From: Micractinium sp. NFX-FRZ
Taxonomy: Eukaryota; Chlorophyta; Trebouxiophyceae; Chlorellales; Chlorellaceae
DNA: 64,000 nt
NCBI GenBank assembly: GCA_029339195.1
Contig: JAPTJF010000006.1
Location: 124,001 to 188,000, forward strand
Direction of reading: 5' to 3'
Part shown: positions 1 to 10,700 of the stretch, one piece after another
Layout of the letters: every line of letters begins with the position of its first letter
How positions within the stretch are numbered: position 1 is the first letter of the stretch
Program-made: the position numbers and the translations under genes
The notes under the pieces: generated by a model
Told to the model about the DNA's origin: nothing
The model's database searches: none
What the model saw: only the letters and a program-made list of their open reading frames with translations

Positions 1-1
1 C

Positions 2-3000
2 GGGGGTGGCCAGCTGGATGGGCGGCAGCGGGGGATGGCTGGGCAGGATGGGCTTCGAGAGCTGCTGATGCGGGCACTGGCCACCACCCCCGACCACCGG
101 GCAGCCGACTGCTTCATATCAGCGGTGGGATCCCTGCTGGTGCACATCCGCCTGCGCTGCGCCGCCGCCGACTGGGAGCACGAGGACGGCGGCGGATGGG
201 CAGCCAACGGGGGCGGCCCCACGCCAGGCCCGCCGAATGGCGAGCTGCGCACGCCGCTGCCGCCCTCCGCCTCCGCCTCCCGCCTCTCCGCCTCTGGCTA
301 CACCACCGGCGGCGGTTCAGCCTCCCTGTCGCCCTCCCCGCACGCGCACACCCGGAGGCTCTCCCAGATGGGGCCAGCAGAGCGCTCGACAGACAGCCTG
401 CCAGATGCAGAGACCTCGGCAGTCAGGGTGGTCCCCACGGAGAGCGTGACCAGCGGTGCCCACAGCTCTCCCTGCGACGGGCAGGGCGGGATCTGGCGGG
501 TGAGGCGCGGGGCGGGGCGTGCCTGGGGGTGGTTCAGGTTGCAGGCTTTACTGCTGGGCTGCGGGCTTCCCTCAACTGTGTGGTATGTGACACTGGACAC
601 GAGTTCTGCGTGCTGTTTTACAACGAGTTGTGGTGATTCAATCTGAATGGGTGTTGGCTGTGAACTGCGCTCTTGGCCACCGCTTGGCCCGCACCCCTGA
701 GCATGGTGGTGATACCCATCCCCTGGGCCTGCTGCTGCAGACGCTCAACTGCTCCGAGGCCGTGGTGGCCACCCTGTCCCTGGCGGTGGAGTGGCTGCTG
801 CAAGCGCCGCAGGAGTCGCGGCAGGCGGCCATGCTGCAGGCCACGCAGCTGCTGCTGGCCTTCACGCTCTCCCCACGCCGGCAGCGCGGCAGCGCGGGCG
901 GCGGCAGCAGCAGCGGCGGCGGCGGCGGCAGCGTAGTGCTGCGGGCCAGCAGCTCGGGCGCCCTGCAGGGAGGCGAGGGGGCGCTGCCGCCCGGAACTCA
1001 CGCGGGCACCCCTCCCGGCCGGATGGGCAGCGCAGCAGCAGCGCAGCAGGCGCAGCACCGGCTGGCGAGCCAGGCGCCCGCCCTGCTTCAGATACCCCCC
1101 TCCCCCGGCATGAGCCCCTCTGCTCCCGACCTGCAGTCGCCCGCCGGCCTGCCGCAGCGCCCGGTGTCCCCCAGCCTTGCAGCCCTCAAAGCGGCAGCGG
1201 CGTCTGCCGCCGCCAGCTCAGCAGCAGCCGCCAGCTCAGCAACCTCCCTGCAGCGGCCAGGCACCCCGCGCGCAAGCAGCTTTGATCGCCTCACTGCTGC
1301 TTCTGGAGAGGTTGGGGCAGCGGATGTGGCCCTCCTCCCGCCAGCGCCGGCAGCGGCGCCTGCGGGGGAGCAGCTGGAAGAGGCGGCGGAGGCGGTGGGC
1401 GAGGCAAGCGCCACTTTGCTGTGGACTTTCCTAAACGGAGGCTCAATGGTGCCCCAGGTACGCCGGGAAGGCAGGGCAGGTGGCAGGGCAGGGGCATAGC
1501 TGGGGCAGGGCAGGCAGAGGCGGGGGCGATGAGGGGTGGCGCACCCCGCCTTCCGTGGGCCGCCCGCGCTGCGCTTGCACTGCTGCGGCCTTGCCGCCTG
1601 ATGCCCCCCTTGCCTTGCAGAATCAGTCTCGCTGCCATCGTAGCGCCCTGAGCAACAGCACATTGTCCGCTGCCTCAGGAGTGCTTGAGCTTTCGCTGGT
1701 CATCCGCCCCAAGCCCTCACCCCACCCCACCCCACCCTGGCCCAACCCTGCAGGACCTGCTCCGCCTTGTGCCCCCGCTGCTGCTGCGCACGCTGTTTGA
1801 GGACCTGCGGCCCGACAGCTCTGCCCTGCACTACGACGCGCTGGCGGCGGCGGGCGCCGGCGCCCCCGCCGCCCGCCTCACACGGGCTGCTGACTCAGCG
1901 CTGGGGGTGAAGGCCGCCGTGCAGGTGCTTGCCCACCGCCGGTGCCTGGCCTGCCCGCCTGCCTGCCTGCCGCTGGTGCCTGCCTGGCGGCCAGCCTGGC
2001 CAGCCTGCCTGCCAGCCTGGCCAGCCTGCTGCCCAGCTGCCTTGTGCTACCTCTTGGAGAACGCCTCTGGCGGCGTTGCCACACTTCTGGAGGACAGCTG
2101 CCCGCCTGGGGTGCAGTGCTTGAGCCGGCAGTGCCGCAGCATTGCCGGCCTGCCACGCCAGGCGCATGTGGCATGCATGCCTGTTACTTTTTAGCTGTCC
2201 GCACCTGTAACCCTGCCCCTGTGCCACTCCCCGCCCTGCCCCCGCCTGAAACCGTACCCTTTTGCCGCTCCTCGCCCTGCCCTTGCCTCGAACCTCGCCC
2301 TTGTTCCATCCCCCCCTGCCCTGCCCGCCACACCCGCAGGCCGACCGCCCCTTGTGGGATGCGCGTGCCGCGGTGCTGCTGCTGCTGATGGGGCGGTGCG
2401 CTGCCGACCCCGCCGCGCTGCGCGCGCTGGGCGGCACGGCTTTCTTCTCTGGCCTGCTGGGGGAGCCAGATGTCAGGGTGCGGCACTACTCTGCCGTCTT
2501 TGTGCTGCGCCAGCTGATGCTGCAGCAGCCGCTGCAGTACAGGTGAGGGCAGGGCTGCAGTACAGGTGGGGGGGCGGGGTTGTAGGACAACTGCATGGCC
2601 CTGTGCCAGCTCATGCTGCAGCAGCCACTGCAGTACAGTGTGGGGCGGTGGTGCGAGCCCGGTGCAGCTGAAGGAAAACGGAGACGCAAGCGACGCCATG
2701 CTGCGCCCCACGATGTGCCATCCCCGTGCGCCCCACACACACACGCTGCCCTTTCGCCCCGTTCTCTCCCCCTCCCTCTGTGCGGCCTCCCCCAACCGGC
2801 AGCCGTGCCCTGCAAGGCATTTCACCGGGCGCCACCGCTGAGCCCCACATCTCTTTCTGTTTCTCGCCAACACGCCTCCATTGCCGCGCCCGGACCCTGC
2901 CCCCCTGCAGGCGCGCTCTGCGCGGCGTGGTTGCGCGTGCCCAGGGCGCCAACGACGAGAACCTGCTGGCCAACCCTTACCTCCAGCTGAGAGCCATGCT

Positions 3001-3037
3001 GGACCAGGGGCGAGTCCAGCTGGAGCAGCTGGCATGA
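2..3037 (+). CDS. Alpha-solenoid (ARM/HEAT-like) protein, 5' end outside window
   Basis: Exons: <2-499, 741-1457, 1754-1924, 2340-2542, 2911-3037. All junctions keep phase and the stop is TGA at 3035-3037. The frame is open to the left edge, so the true start is not seen; an ATG lies at 35. The protein alternates leucine/alanine-rich amphipathic helices (e.g. exon 2 around 741-870, and exons 3-4) with low-complexity Ser/Ala/Gly/Pro stretches (residues about 60-150, and most of 870-1330). This is typical of a helical-repeat scaffold with disordered inserts. The last exon ends in an Asn-Pro-Tyr-Leu-Gln context followed by a short helix. I do not recognise the family and assign no function. The donor edge of exon 4 is repeated in the following intron (2608-2638). 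The gene is convergent with the DUF2807-like gene. Gene structure is well supported; family is a guess from composition. Confidence 0.6.
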
Positions 3038-3894
3038 TGATGAGCTGGCACGTGCTGAGCTGGCTGAAACAGCTGGCGCCTGGTGGTGGGCTCGCATGTT
3101 AGTGGCGAGCTCACGGGCGGGCGACATGCCTGTGGGCTATGCACACCCGCGGCCTTCCCAAGCTGGCAGCCCGGCATACTCAGCACCACCGTTCTGCCAC
3201 TGTGCTGCCGCTTGTGCCGCTTGTCATGTGCCACTGTGCTTCCACTGTGCTGCCCTGCTTGGCATGCCCGCTGTGTCACACATGCTTTACACTCAATGCC
3301 CCACGGGCCTCTGCAAGAAAATTGGATCCATACTCATCATCATGATAACAAAGCAATCTCATGTGGTGCTGGGCATGCTGCGGTGGGGAGGCCCGGAAAA
3401 GGCTGCTGTACAACTCGCTATGCAGATGTATTGCTGCCGCATCAACCTGTGCTTCATGCCGATTGAGGCGCCAGGTTTCTAGTCTTGAAATCCTTTGGTG
3501 CGCCACTAGCCCCTGCATGCCCCTCCTCCTTGCATCACTCCGAAGCCGTGAGCTGCACCCCTCGGATTGCCCGTCATGGCTTGCCACATCAGCGACATGC
3601 CACGTCAGTGCCGCCCAACCGCCGTATCACAGGCCTGTGGGCATGCTGAGCTCGAGAGGGAAGGCCTGGCAGGCCTGGGAGGTGGCAGTAGCCCGGCCGG
3701 CAGGCGTGACGCGCACCACGCCTGCGTGGGCGGAAGCCGGCGAGCAGCAGCGGTAGTGAGCTCCTCCAGTCGCAATATCACTTCAGAGGACGTGAAAAGC
3801 AGTGAAGCCTCTGCTGCACCAGTAGTTAGCTGCGCTTTGCCAGCTGCCAGCCACACCCACACTTGCTGTGCCTGCCGTGGGCTCAAGCATTCAC
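3038..3894. other. Intergenic between convergent genes
   Basis: This 857 bp stretch separates two convergent stops and should hold both 3' UTRs. I see no coding exon in it. A TTACA (TGTAA on the minus strand) occurs near 3287, but it is about 600 nt from the minus-strand stop, so I do not call it as a polyadenylation signal. Confidence 0.5.
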
Positions 3895-6800
3895 TCAGCA
3901 TGAGAGGGAAGTTAGTGCTGTCGTGCCGGCCACCCCATCAGCCTGCACACTGCTACCACAGGCAGCCTGGGTGCAGTGCGCCCTCCTCCCCTGCTGCCTG
4001 CCCGCCCCCCACTTGCCTCCCACGGATCCCACAGCGGCCTGGTCGCCTGCTGTGGCCGAGGCGGTGGCGCTCGAGGTGGCGGAAGCAAAGGCGGTGCTGG
4101 AGGCCCGGGCAGCGGTTGCCACGCTGCCCGTGGTCTGCTGGCCCGTGGTCTGGAAGGCGGTGGTCTGCCCGCCCTGGGTGGTGGAGGTCTGTGCGCCGGC
4201 GGGGCCTGCCACTGACGAGGCGCTGACGGGGCCTGGGGGGGAGCACGTGAGGGGTGAGGGGTAAGGTAAAAAGAAGAGGATATCGATTAAGGATCAGGAG
4301 TGGAAGGTGCAAGGCAGGCAGGACAGTTGGATGAGTCGGCCAAAGGCAGGCAGATTCAGGTACTCCCACTGGTCAGCGGGTGAAGACACACGCTAAGGCT
4401 GCTGCGCTGGGCGGGCACCGGTGCTCACCGGAGCCTACGACGGCAGAGGAGGCCTGCGTGCCCTGTCCGGTGACGGAGCCTGCCTGCTGCTGGGTGCCCT
4501 GGCCAGCAGGGGCGGGGCCGGCAAACTCGTACGAGCTCGGGGTGAAGACTGCAGGAGGAGGGCGGGGCACAGAAGGGCAGGGCGGGAAGTGAATGAGGGT
4601 GTGGGAGCCTTTCCATGAGAGCCTTCCCATGAGAGGGAACTTAACAACAGCTGCGCACCAAGGCCAGCTTGCCACAGGCAGGCAGCCCAGCACGCCGTTC
4701 CAGCACCCCTTGCCGCTCCCCTGGCAGCTGGTGCGCGGCATGCAGCAGCACCCAACCAAACTCAAAACAAAATGGCACGAAGGCTCACTGGAGCGCTCGC
4801 CCACGGCGGTGGTGGGGTAGCTGCCGACGGCTCCCGAGGAGGTGTCGACGCCCCGGGTGCTGGTGAAGGCCACGCCCTCTGCATGGGGTGAGGTTAGGTC
4901 AGGGAGACAGGCGGGCACTTCAAACCCTCAAAAGCTGTGTTGTCCCGAGGTGAGCAGGCCAGGACAGGCACAGCGTGAAACGGGATGGGGGCAGGCAGGT
5001 GTGCGGGCGCAATGCAGGGCAGCACCAGCAGGCACGCCGCACCCGCCCTGCCCTGCCCTGCCCTGCCCTGCCCCGCTTTCTTCTTCATTTTCTAACAGAC
5101 ACATCCCCGCCCCCACCTGGGCTGCACGTGAAGGCGCCCTGGGCCGCCATGCCGCAGGTCCACACCGGGTTTGGCGCCGGGAAGCCCGAGAGGAAGGGGA
5201 CCTGCTGGCACACAAAGATGAGGCCCGGGCCAAAGGCGGACTCCACGTTGCAGGTACCCCTGGTGTACTGCAGGCACGGGGGGGGGGGACAGGAGAAGTG
5301 GAAGGGCACGTGGGTACCAATGAGAAGGAGGTGCAGGCGGGGCGGGGTCAGGTGCACACCTGAGATGCCCAAGAGACGCCTGCCACTCCTTGCACCCCTT
5401 CGCTCAAGCACTAGCTGCTGCCCCCTGTTGCCACCAGGAACACCTCGCCCAAGAAAACCTGCCGCCCCGAGCTGCCCCCACCCCCAGCCACCCACCCCAC
5501 CCGCCTGACCTGCACGGTGTTGAGGCCCTGGGCGGTGCCGGTGATGGTGGTGGTGTCGGCTGCGGGCTGCACATAGGCATCACTCACGCCCATCATCTGC
5601 AGGACGACGTTGTCTCGCACGCCTGCAGGACACCCGTGGGAGGCAATGGCGGCGGTGGTGGTGGCGGTGGTGACGGGAGAAGGAGGTGGCACAATGCATG
5701 CGGCATGCCTCGGAAGTCATATGGGTGCAGCATACCCCTTTTAGTTAGATGTTAAATTACGGCCCCCAGGCAAACCTGAGAGGTAGATGCTGCCGGTGCC
5801 GGTGGATGTGATGTTGACGGTGCCAAACGTGCCAGCCAGCACCACGTCACCGGTGCTGCAGGTGTGGCAGCAACGGGCAAACAAGGGGTGAGAGAAGAGG
5901 AGCGCGGTTTGATATGTGTCAGCAGGCAGCAGAGAATTGGAGGGTCTGCCAGGGGCGGTACGCATCTTTCACAACAGGCTGCCAGGGCCCCCCTGGCCAG
6001 TGCCAGGAGGCACCCCGGCGGCTCCCAGCCCTTTTGCCCGGCTTCAATTACTGCTACCCACGCTTACCTTGCCACACCGCACAACATCTGGCAGTCAACA
6101 CTACTGTGCCGCACGTTGAATGTGGGGCAACAGCATGGTGAAGCCACGGCACGCTGCCTCACCTTGACACCACTTCCGTCACAGTCTGCGCCTCCATGCC
6201 GCTCACGTACAGGCGTCCGGCGCCAAATGCGGAGGTGGCGGTGAAGGAGGGCACCTTGAAGCCCGGGCCCACAAACATCTCGGCGCCTGGGAGGGGAAGG
6301 GAAGGGAGGCGGCGGCAGCGCAGGTGAAGGTGCTGTCAACCCTGGGGCCACAGCAATGTGATTCTCGGCATCTGTCGCCCAGCCGTACTGCCTTGGATGC
6401 AGGGCAGGGCAGGGCAGGCAGGGCGGGAACTTGCAGCAGTGCCCAGCCAGCACACGGGCAGGTGCTCCTCCATTCCTGTGCACAGCGGGTGCTGCTCTGC
6501 CCGTTCCAAGGTGAACAGGAAGCCTGGCAGCAAGCAGCGAGTGCTCACCCGCTCCCTGGTGGCTGACGGCCTGCAGCGCCCCTGCCGGCAGCGTGACGGT
6601 GAGCTTGATGGGGCGGGTGGTGTTGAAATCGGCTGAGGTGGACAGCAGGAGCGCGTTGTTTTCGACGGTGTAGGAGAGAGCCGAAAGGACCGCTTGCTCC
6701 GCCTCCATCACCTGCAAGCAAGGGGCAGGCGAAAGAAACAAGGTGGAAGAAACAACCACGCGTGCAAGGCAACGAGTTGACACCAGGTGCAAAGTGGGCT

Positions 6801-7471
6801 GTTGAGCACGAGCGACAGAGTTGCAAGGGCCTCCTGTGCTTGTGCCGTCTTGCATTTTGTGCCGCCTTGAAATGCAAGACGGGATCTGGGATGAGACAAA
6901 CGACGAGCCAGGGGGCAGAGTGGCCAAGTGGCAGCAGGAGCACAAGACAGCCGACCTCAGCCGCCCTGGGAGCCAGGTGGAAGGCTAGATTTAAGTATGG
7001 ACTTGGGGTGCAGACCTCTCGGCAGCAGCGGGCCAACCCTGTGCAGCTCTTCCTCTTGGGCGCCGGCCGGGGGTAAACGAGCGACACAGGCACGCTCTCC
7101 AGGGGTGCCACACCCCTCCGACCCCTTCTCACTCACAAGAGAGTAGCCATCTCCCGTTGTGTTGGGTAGGATCAGCACGCTGATAGGCGCACAAAGATCC
7201 ACTTCCACGAAAGGTTGGAGAGCCACCTGCAAACGGCGGCGGGGGGCGGAGGGCGGGGCGGCGGGGTGACGAGCGGGCGGCGGCGGGGGAAGGCGGGCGG
7301 GCACCCTGGCCAACCCTGCACGGGCGCTGCTGCTCCCCCGAAGGCCGCCGAGGTCGCGCGGCGTGGCGGCCAGCCCACCTCCTGGCGCTGCAGAGCCGGG
7401 GGAAGGCCTTCCTGCTGGCCGGCTGCGGCCAGCACGCAGGAAGCGAGGAGCAGAGCTGCTAGTGAGCGCAT
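3895..7471 (-). CDS. Secreted DUF2807-like (GIN head domain) protein
   Basis: Ten exons on the minus strand: 7379-7471, 7137-7226, 6549-6711, 6163-6286, 5776-5855, 5510-5622, 5117-5267, 4789-4878, 4429-4548, 3895-4232. Together they give 453 residues with phase kept throughout. The N-terminus is a signal peptide (Met-Arg-Ser then a Leu/Ala core, cleavage near residue 17-19), so the product is secreted or on the cell surface. Residues about 60-225 read as a repeated beta-strand/turn pattern (TLPAGALQAVSHQG, then STGDVVLAGTFGTVNITSTG, then GTAQGLNTVQ). That matches the DUF2807 'putative auto-transporter adhesin head GIN' fold, a right-handed beta-helix-like domain common in bacteria. A Cys-containing segment follows, then a Gln/Thr/Ser/Ala-rich tail of about 110 residues likely to be O-glycosylated. 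Function unknown; adhesion or wall association is inference. The start is 241 bp from that of the divergent SPX-MFS gene. Confidence 0.72.
5045..5073. repeat. (CCCTG)n pentanucleotide repeat in intron
   Basis: Five consecutive CCCTG units lie in the intron between exons 7 and 8 of the DUF2807-like gene, just outside the exon ending at 5117. It is a simple sequence tract that on the minus strand lies in the 5' part of the intron. Confidence 0.8.
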
Positions 7472-7712
7472 CGTTGCGTGCAGGACGAATTACAAAGCAG
7501 CCTCGAACTCCGCCGAATAACAGCCACGCGGTTGCCTTGGAAGGCTGGGGAACGTGCCGCGGGGCTGACTTGGCAGCCACCCACGTGGCGGCGGGGCCTG
7601 CCGCCTCGGGATGGCTTGTGGCCACTGTCAGGGCGGTTTGGGATGACAGGGCAGCCAGGTTGCCAAGGCTCACGGTTAGGTTTTACTCGCCCTGGCGCGA
7701 CCCCGCTAAACC
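7472..7712. promoter_or_regulatory. Short bidirectional promoter region
   Basis: Only 241 bp separate the start codons of the DUF2807-like gene (minus) and the SPX-MFS gene (plus), so both promoters and 5' UTRs must share this interval or overlap it. I see no clear TATA box. Co-regulation is an inference from spacing only. Confidence 0.5.
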
Positions 7713-10700
7713 ATGGTTGGGTTCGAGGCGCAGGTGGCCGCAAATGCCAGGCCTGAGTGGGCAGAGGTGAGCGCGATTTGGGTGGGACCTGCAGCGAGCT
7801 GCTGCCACCTGTGTTTGTGCCGCCGGTGGCGCCGCCTGTTGGTCCGTGCCCGCCTCAGCCTGGTGCTGCTCCTCATCACCCCTTATACCTGCCCTTCTGT
7901 GCTTTCCCCCAGCAGCATTACCTCGACTACAAAGCCCTCAAGCGATGCATCCGCACCTGCCGGGAGGCCCAGCAGCGGCACGAGGCGGCCACCCAGGCTG
8001 TCTCTGCGTCGGAAGCGGCGGCAGGGGCGGGGGCGCGGGCCGGAGCACCTCGGGAGGCCGTGGCTGCAGAGGCGGCTGCGGCGGGCGCCAGCCTGGCGGC
8101 CGCCAAGGCAGCTTTCCAGCGCCAGCTGGACTCTGAAGTGCTCAAAGTTGTCCGCTTCTACAAGCAGCGCTCTCGGGAGCTAGTGGAGGTGAGCCGGGAG
8201 GGTGGATGGAGGCAACAGGGGTGCTGGGGAGGTCGGGAGCTGGGGAGTTTTGGTGGGAAGGGAGGGTGGAGGCGGGGCGCTCGGAGAGGTTAGGGGCCTG
8301 GGCCAAGCAGGTGGGTGCCACTGGCCACGCCGTGCCCGCTGAGGGTGTCTGCATCTTCTTCTTCCTCTTCTCCTGAGCTGGGGTGTCGTGAGACCAGGCC
8401 TGGGCCGAGCGGCGGCACGCCGCTGGCCATGCTCTGCTTCCCTCCTGCGCTTTTGCATGCTTGGGGGTTGGCCAAGATGCACGTGCCTCATGGACCGTCA
8501 ACCTGTCGGTTGCTGGTAATCCTTCCCCCCGCCCATGTGCCTGCAGGCTGTGGATCTGTTGGCAGCGGAGGCGCACGCACAGCTGGAGGCGCAGCAGCAG
8601 CGGGCCGGGCTGCCGCACAGCAGCGCCGGGCGGGGAGCCACTTTGGAGGGCCTGGGGGCGGCGCTGCAGGTGGCAGTACAGGAGACCACACAGCTGCTGC
8701 AGGTGGGCGGCTGGGCATGACGGTGCGTGGCAGCAGTGGTGGCGCACGCGTGTACACGCAAGTTGATTGGAATGGGGTGGGCGGATACAAGACAGCACAG
8801 CTCGCGGATGCGCAGGGTGGGCAACTGGCTTGCGTGTGAGAGGGGCGCAGCAGGCGTTGGCAGGCGCGGGCATACTCTCCCTTCACATGCCCATCACAGC
8901 TGCGCTGCCCTGTCCCGCTCATGTACCGCCCCTGCAGTACATCTCGCTCAACATGACCGCCATACGCAAGGCAAGCCAAACCAGGAGGAGGGGGGGCCCA
9001 GGGAGGAGGCGGAGTTCAGGAGTGTGGGCTCCCGGAAGGCAGATCCGTCCTGCGACCCTCTGCCCCCACCCCACTGCTCCCTGACATACCCCCACGAATC
9101 TTGATCTTGGCACCACCGCGTGGCAGGCTGGGGGCTCCTTGAAGGAGCTGCTGCTGTCTTGTGGCAAAGAGGGGGGTTGCCCTTCAAAACAAAAAGCACA
9201 CCTCACTTGTAGGCTGTCTTTCCTTCTAACCTACATGTGTGTTCTAGCTCACAACCAACCTGTTTGGTCCACCCCCACCCCCCGCGCAGATCCTGAAGAA
9301 GTTTGCCAAGAATGTGGCGGGGGACATGAAGGCTCCCACACCCGGCTTCCTTGCTCTCGAGGTGGAGCACCCGGATGACGCGGGTGAGGGGAGGCGCCGG
9401 GCGGGCAGGGATGGAGGGAAGGGAGGGGGGAAGGAGATAAACGGGGTGCCAGGTACAGCCTGGAAAGCGATGCCTTTGAGAGACCCGATCAGCTCGGCTT
9501 CCTGGCGCTCGAGGTGGAGCACCCGGATGGCGCGGGTGGGGCGGGGGGAGAGGTGCTGAGAGGGCAGAGACGGAGGGCAGGGAAAAGGGGGAAGGAGACC
9601 GTGGGGTGCTAGGTGTTGTATCGGTAAGGGGTCTCGCAGGGCATGCCACCCCCACTGTGTGCACACCTTGGCCTGCCCGCTGCACACAGGCTGCCACACC
9701 CTTCCGGACAGCTGCCTGCCACCTTCCTGCACCGCCCCGTCCGGCATGCCTCAATCCAGCTGCCTGCCTTGCTCTCCGCGCCCGCAGGCTGGCGCGTGCT
9801 TCAGGGCAGCTTCCTGCCCGCCCACGTGGCAGACGACCTGCAAGACATGCAGCAGCATGCAGCCCTGCTGGGGGCCATGCACCGCCTGCAGGTGGGCGGG
9901 TGCCAGGACTGTCTTGGTTCTGACTGCCTGAAGTGCACCCTGTTACTGCAATTCAAGAGCAAGAGCAGGGGCCATGTACCGGCTGCAGGTGGGTGGGGGG
10001 TGGGTGGAGCGACTTGAATCGGCAGATTGAGGCCATCAAGCACGGTGGCAAATGCCTGGTGTGGCGCCACAGCTTCAGTTGACGCGGCGCCAACAACGTG
10101 CCTGTTGCTTCCCAACCGCAGGCATTTCAAGAGCGCCATGCGGGCCTGCCTCCTAGCGTACTCTTGAATGTACCATGAGGCCTCCCGCCGCCACCTGTGC
10201 GTGTGCAGGGGCTGAGCGCTGAGCTGCGCCGCTGCCGGGAGCAGCTGCTGCTGCGCGCCAGCTTCCGCATGCCCAGGTGAGCCGGCAGCCAGCGGGCCCC
10301 ACGTGGGGTGCCAGCCAGCAGGGCCCAGGTGAGCCAGCAGCGGGCAGGGCGATTTGTTGTGCAGCAGCTGAGGATGGGGTTGGCAGCCCGCCCTGCCAAT
10401 AATGTAATGCCAACCAGTCGAACAAACAAAGCAAACGAGCATGCAGCCAACTGGTGGGAGCCAGCTGGCAGAGCCAGCCCCGGGGCCGAGCTGCGGGTGA
10501 GGAGCCGGGGAACACATTGCCATCTGTCCTTCCCTACATGTGCCTCCCATTTTGAATTGTGCTGCAGCCAGGGCGAGCTGGTGCTGGGCGCAATTGCCGA
10601 GGAGGTGGAGGGGATGCAGGAGGCGGAGGAGGAGGCGGCGCGGCATGCCGCCCTGGTGCACGCCATGCCGTGGGCAGAGCGCGCGGCAGGTAAGCGGGCA

